Of a stretch of 62,881 nt of DNA, positions 41,351 to 50,007 are shown piece by piece; within the stretch, counting starts at the first letter, position 1; each line of letters begins with the position of its first letter. A program made the translations under genes and the position numbers. Origin of the DNA: Micromonospora sp. MH99 (lineage in GTDB: Bacteria; Actinomycetota; Actinomycetes; Mycobacteriales; Micromonosporaceae); the NCBI RefSeq assembly GCF_021442385.1, contig NZ_MUZA01000032.1:1-62881 (forward strand), written 5' to 3'. The notes beneath the pieces were generated by a model. It was not told where the DNA came from, searched no databases, and was given only the letters and a program-made list of their open reading frames with translations.

Positions 41351-42397
41351 TCAAGCAGATCTTGCGTAAGGAAACCGCACGGCGGCCGGGGCGACAGCTG
41401 TCGAACCCCGCGCGACCAGCTCGGGGCGGAACAGGTACTCCGAGTGCGGGGCGCCGTGCCCGTTGATCTCGTCCACCAGGGCCCGGACCGCGGCCACCGC
41501 CATGGCGATGACTGGCTGCCGCACGGTGGTCAGCGGCGGGTCGGTGAACGCCATCAGCGGCGAGTCGTCGTAGCCGACCACGGAGAGGTCGCCCGGAACG
41601 GTCAGACCGCGTTGCCGGGCCGCCCGCACCGCGCCGAGCGCCATCAGGTCGGAGCCGCAGACCAGGCCGGTGACGCCCCGGTCGAGCAGGCGGCCGGCCG
41701 CCGCCTCGCCACCCTCCACACCGAACAGCGTCAGCTCGGCCAGCGGGCCGAGGTCGGCCTCGGCGACGCCGGCCAGGCGCGTCATCGCCGCCCGCCAGCC
41801 GGCCACCTTGCGCTGCACCGGCACGAACCGGTCCGGGCCGGTGATCAGGCCGATCCGCCGGTGCCCGAGCGCGACGAGGTGGGCCACGGCGAGTTCGGCG
41901 GCCTCCCGGTCGTCGCAGGAGACGAAGGGGGCACCGATGCCGGGGACGTACCCGTTGATCATCACGACCGGCAGCGGCCGGGCGATCAGCGCCCGGTAGC
42001 GGTCGTGGTTGGCTGCGGTGTCGGCGTGCAGGCCGGAGACGAAGACGATCCCGGAGACCTGCCGGTCCAGCAGCATCTCCACGTATTCGTCCTCGGTCAC
42101 GCCGCCGGCGGTCTGGGTGCAGAGCACCGGGGTGAACCCGCTCTGCGCCAGCGTCGACTCGATGACCTGCGCGAACGCGGGGAAGATCGGGTTGTCCAAC
42201 TCGGGCACCACCAGGCCGACCAGGCCGGCGCTGCGCTTGCGCAGTCGTGCCGGTCGCTCGTAGCCGAGGACGTCGAGGGCGGTCAGGACGGCCTGTCGGG
42301 TCTCCGGGGCCACGCCGGGGCGGTCGTTGAGCACCCGCGACACCGTGGCCTCGCTGACTTCGGCCTGCTGGGCGATGTCGGACAGTCGAGCGCGCAT
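41351..42397 (-). CDS. LacI family transcriptional regulator of the maltose locus
   Basis: A 348-residue LacI/GalR regulator. The N-terminal helix-turn-helix (4-25: RLSDIAQQAEVSEATVSRVLND) and hinge helix (LGYERPARLRK) precede a periplasmic-binding-protein-like sugar domain (GLVGLVVPELDNPIFPAFAQVIES, then FVSCDDREAAELAVAHLVALGHRRIGLITG). It is divergent from malE and upstream of the glucosidase. This suggests repression of both until malto-oligosaccharide is present, as for MalR of Streptomyces. Confidence 0.92.
   Translation of the reverse strand: MRARLSDIAQQAEVSEATVSRVLNDRPGVAPETRQAVLTALDVLGYERPARLRKRSAGLVGLVVPELDNPIFPAFAQVIESTLAQSGFTPVLCTQTAGGVTEDEYVEMLLDRQVSGIVFVSGLHADTAANHDRYRALIARPLPVVMINGYVPGIGAPFVSCDDREAAELAVAHLVALGHRRIGLITGPDRFVPVQRKVAGWRAAMTRLAGVAEADLGPLAELTLFGVEGGEAAAGRLLDRGVTGLVCGSDLMALGAVRAARQRGLTVPGDLSVVGYDDSPLMAFTDPPLTTVRQPVIAMAVAAVRALVDEINGHGAPHSEYLFRPELVARGSTAVAPAAVRFPYARSA
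41352..41364. promoter_or_regulatory. Operator-like CAAG-N5-CTTG upstream of the glucosidase
   Basis: CAAG-CAGAT-CTTG overlaps the lacI stop and lies about 75 bp before the glucosidase ATG. A further TCTGCAAGAG half-site lies just next to it at 41341-41350. The half-site GCAAG/CTTGC is shared with the sites before malE, suggesting the same LacI protein binds both. Confidence 0.4.
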
Positions 42398-42417
42398 GGC
42401 GGCACTTTAGCCCACCG

Positions 42418-42429
42418 GCAAGTTCTTGC
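42418..42429. promoter_or_regulatory. LacI-type operator site 1
   Basis: GCAAG-TT-CTTGC, with 5-bp perfect arms, lies 21 bp upstream of the lacI start in the lacI-malE divergent region. Confidence 0.5.
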
Positions 42430-42458
42430 GGGGTGCTCTGCAAGCCCTTCCATTATCT

Positions 42459-42470
42459 GCAACGTCTTGC
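42459..42470. promoter_or_regulatory. LacI-type operator site 2
   Basis: GCAACGTCTTGC keeps 10 of 12 positions of site 1 and lies 41 bp away, about four helical turns. The spacing suits binding of two dimers on the same face. A half-site CTGCAAG lies between them. Confidence 0.5.
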
Positions 42471-42594
42471 TAACGTCCCCGCAACATACGCGAGCAGCGG
42501 CGCAGCATCGCTGCGTCGGTTGGCAAAAACTTTCAACTTCCCACTGGCGGACCGCCCTTCCCCCGGCGGCTCCGCCATGACGACAGGAGTACCG

Positions 42595-43851
42595 ATGCGC
42601 ATCCGTACCGCGGGTGTGGTCGCCCTCTTCACCCTGGCGCTCGCCGCTTCCGGCTGCGGTGGCGACGACAAGAGCGACAAGCCAGGCGCCGGCGCCTCCC
42701 CCCAGGCCGCCGGCGGCAAGCTCGTGATCTGGGCCGACGACAAGCGGACCGCCGCCCTCAAGCCGTTCACGGACAAGTTCGGCCAGGAGAACGGCGTCAC
42801 CGTCGAGGTGCAGGCCGTCCCCAACGAGGACCTCCAGAACAACTTCGTGACCGTGTCGAGCCAGGGCGGCGGCCCGGACGTGGTGATCGGCGCGCACGAC
42901 TGGATCGGCAACCTGGTCCAGAACGGTGCCATCGACCCGGTGCAGCTGCCCGACGAGCAGAAGGCCACCTTCAACGAGACCGCCATCAAGGCGGTCACGT
43001 TCAACGGCCAGCTCTACGGCGTGCCGTACGCGCAGGAGAACCTCGCGCTGATCCGCAACACCGACCTGGCCCCCGAGGCGCCGAAGACGATCGAGGACCT
43101 GGTCGCCACCGGCAAGCAGCTCAAGGCGCAGAAGAAGGTCACCGAGACGCTCTGCCTGCAGGTCGGCCAGAAGGGCGACGCCTACCACATCTACCCGCTG
43201 TACGCCTCGGCCGGCGGTTACCTCTTCGGCACCACGGCGAACGGCGACTACGACCCGAAGGACCTCGGCGTGGGCAAGCCGGAGTCGATCGCCGCGTTCA
43301 AGAAGATCGCCGCGCTCGGCGAGAAGGGCGAGGGCGTGCTGAAGCGCTCTATCGCCGACACCAACTCGACAGCCACCTTCACCAGCAAGAAGTGCGCCTT
43401 CCTGGTCTCCGGACCGTGGGCCACCGCCGACGTCAAGAAGGCCGGCATCACGTACGACATCTCCGCCGTTCCCGGCTTCGCCGGTGGCAAGCCCGCCGCC
43501 CCGTTCGTCGGCGTCCAGTCCTTCTACGTCGCCGCCAAGGGCAAGAACAAGGCTCTGGCCCAGGAGTTCGTCGCCAACTACGTCGCCAAGCCGGAACTGG
43601 CCGTGGCGCTCTACCAGGCCGACCCGCGCCCGCCGGCGCTGACCGCCGCGCTGGACCAGGTCAAGGGCAGCGACCCGGACCTGGCGAAGTTCATCGAGGC
43701 CGGTAAGAACGGCCAGGTGCTCCCCGCCATCCCGGCCATGGCCGCGATCTGGGACCCGTTCGGCAAGGCGGAGGCCGCAGTCATCGGCGGCGCCGACCCG
43801 ACGAGCACGGTCACCGCTGCCGGCAAGACGATCGCCGGTTCGATCAAATAA
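42595..43851 (+). CDS. malE: Maltose/oligosaccharide ABC transporter substrate-binding lipoprotein
   Basis: A 418-residue lipoprotein that captures sugar outside the membrane for MalFG. The signal peptide ends in the lipobox LAASGC (Cys about 19), followed by a flexible linker. The body is a family 1 solute-binding protein: GKLVIWADDKRTAALKPFTDKF, GGGPDVVIGAHDWIGNLVQNG, YGVPYAQENLALIRN and late FVGVQSFYVAA. ATG at 42595 has AGGAG 5 nt upstream, preferred over ATG at 42577. The stop and the malF start share one base (TAATG). No MalK ATPase gene is nearby; a shared MsiK-like ATPase is likely. Confidence 0.93.
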   Translation: MRIRTAGVVALFTLALAASGCGGDDKSDKPGAGASPQAAGGKLVIWADDKRTAALKPFTDKFGQENGVTVEVQAVPNEDLQNNFVTVSSQGGGPDVVIGAHDWIGNLVQNGAIDPVQLPDEQKATFNETAIKAVTFNGQLYGVPYAQENLALIRNTDLAPEAPKTIEDLVATGKQLKAQKKVTETLCLQVGQKGDAYHIYPLYASAGGYLFGTTANGDYDPKDLGVGKPESIAAFKKIAALGEKGEGVLKRSIADTNSTATFTSKKCAFLVSGPWATADVKKAGITYDISAVPGFAGGKPAAPFVGVQSFYVAAKGKNKALAQEFVANYVAKPELAVALYQADPRPPALTAALDQVKGSDPDLAKFIEAGKNGQVLPAIPAMAAIWDPFGKAEAAVIGGADPTSTVTAAGKTIAGSIK

Positions 43852-45491
43852 TGAGTATGCCGCTGTCCGGCCCGGAGTCTGCCCAGCAGACCCCGGGCCG
43901 GGGGCCCGTGGGTAGCGGGTCCCCGCGCACGTCCCGTACCGCGCGGAACCACGCGCCGATCACCGCGGCCGGTCTCGCCGCGAAGGTGATCCTGCTCGGC
44001 CTGGTGGCCGGAATCGCGATCTGGGCGGCCTTCCCGCTCGTGGAGGCCGGGCAGTGGATCGGGCTGGCGGTGCTGGTGGTGACCACCGCCGCGCTGTTCT
44101 ACCTGTACGCGGGCCGCCGGCACGTCCCGGCGAAGTACCTCGTACCGGGAACGCTCTTCCTGATCGCCTTCCAGATCGTGCCGGTGCTCTACACCGCGAG
44201 CACGGCCTTCACCAACTTCGGCGACGGCCACCGGGGCAGCAAGGACGACGCGATCGTCGCCATCGAGAGCTCCTCGGTGAAGCAGGTCCCGGGTTCCACC
44301 CAGTACCCGCTGTCCGTCGCCACCACCGGCGACCCCGCCACCGGCGACCTGGTCTTCCTCATCACCGACCCGGAGACCAACACGGTCTCCGTCGGCGACA
44401 CCGGCGGCCTGCGCCCGCTCGACCCCGACGCGGTCACCGTCGCCCTCGGCGGAAAGGTCACCGCGGCCGACGGCTACACCGTGCTGACCATCGGCCAGGC
44501 CAGCGCGCGCAGCAAGGACATCACCGACCTGGTGGTGCCGACCGCCGGCGGCGCGCTGCGCTCGTCCGGCCTGTCCCGGGCGTACGAGGGCAAGGCCGTG
44601 CGGGCGTACGACGCGGGCTGCGACTGCGTCCGGGACAGTGACAGCGGCCGGACCTGGACCGCGGATGGCGAGGCCGGCGCGTTCGTCGCCACCGACGGCG
44701 AGCGGTTGGCCCAGGGCTGGAAGGTGAACGTCGGGCTGTCCAACTTCACCCGGGTGCTCACCGACGAGCGGATCTCCGGGCCCTTCCTCGGAACGCTTGT
44801 CTGGAACTTCGCCTTCGCGATCGGCTCCACCGGCGGCACGTTCATCCTCGGCATGCTCATCGCGCTCGCGCTGCACTCGCCCCGGATGCGGGGCACCAAC
44901 CTCTACCGGATGCTGCTGATCCTGCCGTACGCCATGCCGTCGTTCGCGATGCTGCTGGTCTGGCGGGACATGTTCAACACCGACTTCGGGCTGATCAACA
45001 ACCTGTTCGGGCTCGGCGTCGACTGGTTCGGTCAGGACTGGACGGCCCGCGCCGCGGTGATCCTGGTGCAACTCTGGCTCGGCTACCCGTACATGTTCCT
45101 GGTGGCCACCGGCGCGCTCCAGGCCATCCCGCGGGAGCTGACCGAGGCCACCTCGGTCGACGGGGCCTCACCCTGGCAGTCGTTCCGGGCGGTCACCCTG
45201 CCGCTGCTGCTGGTCGCGCTCTCGCCGCTGCTGATCTCGTCGTTCGCGTTCAACTTCAACAACTTCAACGCGATCTACCTGACCACCGAGGGTGCGCCGT
45301 TCCCGGCGGACAACCCCAGCAACGGGGCCACCGACCTGCTGATCACGTACACCTACCGGCTGGCGTTCGGTGGGCAGGCCGCACAGTTCGGCTTCGCCGC
45401 GGCGGTCTCGCTGTTCATCTTCGCCATCGTCGCGGTGGTGTCGGCGGTCAGCTTCCGGCGGACCCGGCAACAGGAGGAGGTGTACGCGTGA
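43851..45491 (+). CDS. malF: Sugar ABC transporter permease, MalF type
   Basis: A 546-residue permease subunit. Hydrophobic helices at about 45-85 and 98-118 are followed by a long extracytoplasmic loop (about 119-295), comparable to the P2 loop of enteric MalF, which contacts the binding protein. The C-terminal half carries the remaining helices and the EAA motif EATSVDGASPWQSFRAVTLP (about 430-449), which docks to the ATPase. A large loop is unusual among actinobacterial sugar permeases but typical for maltose systems. It overlaps malE by 1 nt and malG by 4 nt. Confidence 0.93.
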   Translation: MSMPLSGPESAQQTPGRGPVGSGSPRTSRTARNHAPITAAGLAAKVILLGLVAGIAIWAAFPLVEAGQWIGLAVLVVTTAALFYLYAGRRHVPAKYLVPGTLFLIAFQIVPVLYTASTAFTNFGDGHRGSKDDAIVAIESSSVKQVPGSTQYPLSVATTGDPATGDLVFLITDPETNTVSVGDTGGLRPLDPDAVTVALGGKVTAADGYTVLTIGQASARSKDITDLVVPTAGGALRSSGLSRAYEGKAVRAYDAGCDCVRDSDSGRTWTADGEAGAFVATDGERLAQGWKVNVGLSNFTRVLTDERISGPFLGTLVWNFAFAIGSTGGTFILGMLIALALHSPRMRGTNLYRMLLILPYAMPSFAMLLVWRDMFNTDFGLINNLFGLGVDWFGQDWTARAAVILVQLWLGYPYMFLVATGALQAIPRELTEATSVDGASPWQSFRAVTLPLLLVALSPLLISSFAFNFNNFNAIYLTTEGAPFPADNPSNGATDLLITYTYRLAFGGQAAQFGFAAAVSLFIFAIVAVVSAVSFRRTRQQEEVYA

Positions 45492-46399
45492 CCACACTCA
45501 CCGGCACGAGCCGCCCGACGGCGGTCGACCGCCCGGCGCGAAGGCGGAGGAACCGCTGGTTTGCGCAGGTCGGCTGGCGGCACCTGGTCGGTCTGCTCGG
45601 CGTGCTGTTCAGCCTCTTCCCCCTCGTCTTTGTCGTCTCGGCGGCGCTCAACCCGCTCGGCACCCTCTCCTCCACCGAGCTGGTGCCGACCGGCGGGGTG
45701 TCGTTCGAGAACTTCGGGGACCTCTTCGCCCGCACCGATTTCGCCAACTGGTTCCTGAACTCGCTGCTCATCGCGGGGGGCGCGTCGTTCGCTTCAGTGT
45801 TCCTCTCGGCGCTCGCGGCGTACGCCTTCTCGCGGATGCGCTTTGCGGGGCGACGGGTGGGGTTGCTGTCGCTGCTGTTGATCCAGATGTTCCCGCAGTT
45901 CCTGGCGATCGTGGCGATCTTCCTGATCTTCGGCACGATCACCGACCTGTGGCCGGCGGTCGGCTTCAACACCCCGTGGGGTCTGCTGCTGCTCTACCTG
46001 GGCGGGGCGCTGGGCGTGAACACCTGGCTGATGAAGGGCTTCTTCGACACCCTGCCCCGGGAGCTGGACGAGTCGGCCACCATGGACGGCGCCTCGCACG
46101 CACAGGTCTTCTTCCGGATCATGCTGCCGTTGGTGGCGCCGATCCTCGCGGTGACCGGGCTGCTCGCGTTCATCAACACCATCAACGAGTTCCTGATGGC
46201 GAGCGTCTTCCTCACCGACACGGACGCCAAGACCCTCGCGGTCGGCATGCGGGGCATGCTGCAGGGCGGCGAGCGGAACACCAACTTCGGGATCTTCGCG
46301 GCCGGCACCCTGCTCACCGCGATCCCGACAGTGCTGGTGTTCCAGTTCCTTCAGCGCTTCATCGTCTCCGGCCTGACCTCCGGCGCGGTGAAGGGGTGA
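45488..46399 (+). CDS. malG: Sugar ABC transporter permease, MalG type
   Basis: The 303-residue second permease of the maltose importer, with six predicted helices and the EAA loop ELDESATMDGASHAQVFFRIMLP (about 192-214). GTG at 45488 overlaps the malF TGA in a GTGA. The last residues (LTSGAVKG) resemble the MalG C terminus that contacts the ATPase (GLTAGGVKG in E. coli), which supports the maltose assignment. Confidence 0.93.
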   Translation: MTTLTGTSRPTAVDRPARRRRNRWFAQVGWRHLVGLLGVLFSLFPLVFVVSAALNPLGTLSSTELVPTGGVSFENFGDLFARTDFANWFLNSLLIAGGASFASVFLSALAAYAFSRMRFAGRRVGLLSLLLIQMFPQFLAIVAIFLIFGTITDLWPAVGFNTPWGLLLLYLGGALGVNTWLMKGFFDTLPRELDESATMDGASHAQVFFRIMLPLVAPILAVTGLLAFINTINEFLMASVFLTDTDAKTLAVGMRGMLQGGERNTNFGIFAAGTLLTAIPTVLVFQFLQRFIVSGLTSGAVKG

Positions 46400-46467
46400 G
46401 CCCCCTCGACGCGCCGACCGGCTGACCCCCTACTACGAACCGTCGTTGATGGGGGAGGATGGGCGGC

Positions 46468-46815
46468 GTGGAAGCACTGCGACTCATTCTCCTCTATGTC
46501 CATCTGATCGGCTTCGCCCTGCTGCTCGGCGGTTCGATCGCCCAGTACGTCAGCGGGAAGCTGCGCATCAACTCCGCCATGCTCTGGGGCGCCGTGATCC
46601 AGTTGCTGACCGGCCTCGGACTCTCCGCGCCGCTGCGCGGCGGCGGTGACGACGAGCCGGACCCGGCGAAACTTGTGACGAAGCTGGTGATCGCGCTGCT
46701 CATCTTTGTCATGGTCTTCTTCTCGCGGAAGCGGGACGTGGTCAACCGTGGCCACTTCCTCGCGATCGTCGGCCTGACCCTGGTCAACGCGGCGGTCGCG
46801 GTCTTTTGGCGGTAG
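46468..46815 (+). CDS. Small integral membrane protein, unknown function
   Basis: A 115-residue protein with four hydrophobic segments: LRLILLYVHLIGFALLLGGSIAQY, a second after SAMLWGAVIQLLTGLGL, LVTKLVIALLIFVMVFF, and a C-terminal one. The first helix contains histidine (YVHLIGF), a pattern seen in small heme-binding or copper-resistance-like membrane proteins, but no function can be assigned. GGGGAGG is 9 nt from GTG at 46468 but directly against ATG at 46459, so GTG is preferred. Confidence 0.7.
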   Translation: MEALRLILLYVHLIGFALLLGGSIAQYVSGKLRINSAMLWGAVIQLLTGLGLSAPLRGGGDDEPDPAKLVTKLVIALLIFVMVFFSRKRDVVNRGHFLAIVGLTLVNAAVAVFWR

Positions 46816-46908
46816 CGTCCGGGGAGGGGATGACCTCCGCCGAACCGGACGTTCGGGACGCCTTGATGCTCGACTACCAGCACGAAGAGTGACTTGCCCC
46901 ACCCAAGG

Positions 46909-46924
46909 GTTACACCCGGGTAAC
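46909..46924. promoter_or_regulatory. Inverted repeat GTTAC-N6-GTAAC upstream of the BmpA gene
   Basis: GTTACACCCGGGTAAC, with 5-bp arms, lies about 50 bp before a TACGCT -10 candidate (46975-46980) in the 260-bp region upstream of the nucleoside-binding lipoprotein gene. It could be an operator. Nothing else in 46816-47075 is supported. Confidence 0.3.
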
Positions 46925-47075
46925 AGGCGCTCAACAGTCGTGCACGATTGTCGGCCGGTGGGTGGGCGCGGGCGTACGCTCCCGTCCGTAACGTGGGACA
47001 GCCGGCGGCACACCCGCAGGTCGGCTGATGGGCTGCCACCGCACTAGGCGCGGTGTGCAATGGGAAGGAGACGTC

Positions 47076-48161
47076 TTGCGCTCGGTGCGTGGGATGCGGA
47101 TCGCCTCGATCTTCGCGGTAGGTGGGCTCGTGCTCAGCGCCGCCGCGTGTGGCGAGGCCCCCGATGATGACAAGAACGCCGGCAGTGGCGCCAAGAAGTT
47201 CAGCGCCTGCATGGTGACCGACGTCGGCGGCATCGACGACAAGTCGTTCAACACCTCGGCCTGGAAGGGCCTGCAGGAGGCCAAGGCCGCCAACGACAAC
47301 ATCGACATCAAGTACGTCGCGTCGAAGGCCGAGGCCGACTACGAGCCGAACCTGACGCAGTACGTCAACCAGAAGTGCGACTTCATCCTGGCCGTCGGTG
47401 GCCTGATGGCCAACGCGACCTCGAAGATCGCCAAGGCGAACCCGAACCAGCAGTTCGGCATCGTCGACGCCAACCCGGGTGACGCCAACGTCTACCCGAT
47501 GCAGTTCGACACCGCCCAGGCTGCGTTCCAGGCCGGCTACCTGGCCGCCGGGATGAGCAAGACCGGCAAGGTGGGCACCTACGGTGGTCTGCCGATCCCG
47601 CCGGTGACGATCTTCATGGACGGCTTCGTCGACGGCGTGGCGTACTACAACACCACCAAGAAGAAGAACGTCCAGGCGCTCGGCTGGAACAAGGAGACCC
47701 AGAAGGGCTCCTTCACCAACGACTTCGCCAAGCAGGACGAGGGCAAGAAGGTCTCCGACGCGCTGGTCGCCCAGGGCGCGGACATCATCATGCCGGTCGC
47801 CGGCGGCTCCGGCCTCGGCACCACCTCGGCGGCGAAGGCCTCGGGCGGCAAGTACAACACCATCTGGGTGGACGTCGACGGCTGCGAGAGCACCCCGGAC
47901 TGCGCCGCGATCATCACCACCGTGGTCAAGAACATCCCGGAGGCCGTCAAGGAGGCCGTGGTCAAGGCCGCCGGTGGCGAGAAGCTGCAGGCCAACCCGG
48001 GCTTCGTCGGCACCCTGGCCAACACCGGTGTCTCGATCGCCCCGTACCACGACTTCGACAGCAAGGTTCCGGCCGAGCTGAAGGCCGAGGTCGACAAGAT
48101 CAAGGCGGACATCGCCGCCGGCACCATCACCGTCACCTCGAAGGCCCAGCCGACCAAGTGA
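47076..48161 (+). CDS. BMP family nucleoside-binding lipoprotein
   Basis: A 361-residue BmpA/PnrA-type lipoprotein that captures purine or pyrimidine nucleosides for the adjacent ABC importer. The signal peptide ends in the lipobox LSAAAC (Cys about 24). The mature part has CMVTDVGGIDDKSFNTSAWKGLQEA, the BMP family opening in which the aspartates and phenylalanine contact the ribose and base, then GYLAAGMSKTGKVGTYGG and VDVDGCE. TTG at 47076 has AAGGAG 5 nt upstream and is preferred over later GTG/ATG codons. Downstream are an ATPase and two permeases. Confidence 0.93.
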   Translation: MRSVRGMRIASIFAVGGLVLSAAACGEAPDDDKNAGSGAKKFSACMVTDVGGIDDKSFNTSAWKGLQEAKAANDNIDIKYVASKAEADYEPNLTQYVNQKCDFILAVGGLMANATSKIAKANPNQQFGIVDANPGDANVYPMQFDTAQAAFQAGYLAAGMSKTGKVGTYGGLPIPPVTIFMDGFVDGVAYYNTTKKKNVQALGWNKETQKGSFTNDFAKQDEGKKVSDALVAQGADIIMPVAGGSGLGTTSAAKASGGKYNTIWVDVDGCESTPDCAAIITTVVKNIPEAVKEAVVKAAGGEKLQANPGFVGTLANTGVSIAPYHDFDSKVPAELKAEVDKIKADIAAGTITVTSKAQPTK

Positions 48162-48171
48162 CAACCGCCCG

Positions 48172-48274
48172 GCCGCTCCGGTGAGATCATCGCAGGAGCG
48201 GCGGGGTACAGGTACGACCGATCCGGCCGCTCCGGCCCGCGGGTGACCACCCGTGGGGCCGGAGCGGCCGATCG
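48172..48274 (+). promoter_or_regulatory. Alternating hairpins between lipoprotein and ATPase genes
   Basis: The word GCCGCTCC occurs at 48172-48179 and 48226-48233, and its complement GGAGCGGC at 48195-48202 and 48261-48268. Neighbouring copies form two separate hairpins; the first and last can pair instead. The second hairpin extends to 48219-48274, with a 15-bp perfect core (48224-48238 with 48256-48270). It can protect the lipoprotein mRNA or attenuate read-through, giving more binding protein than ATPase. Confidence 0.55.
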
Positions 48275-48354
48275 CGCGCCACGGTGACCGGCCTGGTCCG
48301 GCCCGGTCGACCAGCAGCTACGCTGCACCATCGCTCGCACTCCAGGAGGTTGCG

Positions 48355-50007
48355 CTGAGACTCGAACTGCGCGGCATCACCAAGCGGTTCGGTGATCTGG
48401 TCGCCAACGACCACATCGACCTGACGGTGGAGCCTGGAGAGATTCACGCCCTGCTCGGCGAGAACGGCGCGGGCAAGTCGACCCTGATGAACGTGCTCTA
48501 CGGGCTCTACCAGCCCGACGAGGGCGAGATCCTGGTCGACGGCACGCCGCTGAAGCTGAAGGGCCCGTCCGATGCCATCGCGGCCGGGATCGGCATGGTG
48601 CACCAGCACTTCATGCTGGTGCCGGTCTTCACGGTGGCCGAGAACATCATGCTCGGCGCCGAGCAGGTCCGGGGCGGCATCGCCGGCTTCCTGGACCGGC
48701 GGCGGGCCCGGCGCGAGGTCACCGAGGTGTCCGAGCGCTACAACCTGCGGGTCGACCCCGATGCGGTGATCGAGGATCTGCCGGTCGGCATCCAGCAGCG
48801 CGTGGAGATCGTCAAGGCGCTCACCCGCGACGTCGACCTGCTCATCCTGGACGAGCCGACCGCGGTGCTCACGCCCCAGGAGACCGAGGAGCTGTTGACG
48901 GTCATGCGGTCGCTGAAGGCGGCCGGCAAGTCGATCGTCTTCATCACCCACAAGCTCGGCGAGGTCAAGGCGATCGCCGACCGGATCACGGTGATCCGGC
49001 GCGGAAAGACCGTCGGCACCGCCTCGCCGGAGACGAGCCGGGACGAGCTGGCCGCCCTGATGGTCGGCCGCAGCGTCCGGCTCACCGTGGAGAAGTCGCC
49101 GGCCACCCCGGGCGAGCCGGTGCTGGAGGTGGCCGGGCTGGTCGTCGACGACGACCGGCAGATCCGGGCGGTCGACGGCGTGGACCTGACCGTACGCGCG
49201 GGCGAGGTGCTCGGCGTGGCGGGCGTGCAGGGCAACGGCCAGACGGAGCTGATCGAGGCGATCATGGGCCTGCGCCCGGTGCTCGCCGGCACGGTCAGCC
49301 TCAGCGGCGACCGGATCGACGGCTGGAAGACCAAGAAGGTGCTCCGCGCCGGCGTCGGCTACGTCCCCGAGGACCGCAGCGTGGACGGCCTGGTCAAGGA
49401 GTTCAGCGTCGCCGAGAACCTGGTGCTGGACATCTACGACCGGCCGCCGTTCGGTGCCGGGCTCGCCCTCAAGCCGGACGCCATCGCGTCCTCGGCCCGC
49501 GAGCGGATCGAGCAGTTCGACGTCCGCACCTCATCGGCGGACGCGGCGGTGGGCACCCTCTCCGGCGGTAACCAGCAGAAGGTGATCGTGGCCCGGGAGC
49601 TGTCCCGGCCGCTGAAGCTCTTCATCGCCGCCCAACCGACCCGTGGCGTGGACGTCGGGTCGATCGAGTTCATCCACAGCCAGATCATTCACGAGCGGGA
49701 CATCGGCACGGCCGTCATGGTGGTCTCCAGCGAGCTTGACGAGGTGGTCGGGCTGGCCGACCGGATCGCGGTGATGTACCGCGGACGGATCATCGGCATC
49801 GTCGGTCCGGACACCCCCCGCGAGGAGATCGGCCTCCTGATGGCCGGCATCCGCCCGGACGCCGCTGCCGGCTCCGGCACCCCGGCCGAGCCCGACGCGG
49901 CCCCCGCTGCCGCCGGGACCGGCACGACTCCCGCCGCCAGCGAGACCGGCGTGGCCGACGGGAGCCCGGCGAGCGACGCAGGCTCCGCGAACGAGGACGA
50001 GGCATGA
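48355..50007 (+). CDS. Nucleoside ABC transporter ATP-binding protein (two ATPase domains)
   Basis: A 550-residue double ATPase of the BMP/sugar class that powers nucleoside import. Domain 1 (about 1-235) has Walker A GENGAGKSTL, a Q-loop, and LLILDEPTAVL. Domain 2 (about 250-500) has the degenerate GVQGNGQTELIEA in place of Walker A, then LSGGNQQKVIVARE. The C-terminal 50 residues are an Ala/Pro/Gly-rich tail. The homology starts at LRLELRGITKRFG. The only well-placed codon is CTG at 48355, 5 nt after a perfect AGGAGG; a GTG at 48253 lies inside the upstream hairpin. The stop overlaps the next start in ATGA. Confidence 0.92.
   Translation: MRLELRGITKRFGDLVANDHIDLTVEPGEIHALLGENGAGKSTLMNVLYGLYQPDEGEILVDGTPLKLKGPSDAIAAGIGMVHQHFMLVPVFTVAENIMLGAEQVRGGIAGFLDRRRARREVTEVSERYNLRVDPDAVIEDLPVGIQQRVEIVKALTRDVDLLILDEPTAVLTPQETEELLTVMRSLKAAGKSIVFITHKLGEVKAIADRITVIRRGKTVGTASPETSRDELAALMVGRSVRLTVEKSPATPGEPVLEVAGLVVDDDRQIRAVDGVDLTVRAGEVLGVAGVQGNGQTELIEAIMGLRPVLAGTVSLSGDRIDGWKTKKVLRAGVGYVPEDRSVDGLVKEFSVAENLVLDIYDRPPFGAGLALKPDAIASSARERIEQFDVRTSSADAAVGTLSGGNQQKVIVARELSRPLKLFIAAQPTRGVDVGSIEFIHSQIIHERDIGTAVMVVSSELDEVVGLADRIAVMYRGRIIGIVGPDTPREEIGLLMAGIRPDAAAGSGTPAEPDAAPAAAGTGTTPAASETGVADGSPASDAGSANEDEA

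Noticed and set aside
46830..46892. 20-codon frame MTSAEPDVRDALMLDYQHEE
   Set aside because: The G-rich stretch touches the ATG, which is too close for a ribosome-binding site, and there is no coupling to the next gene.
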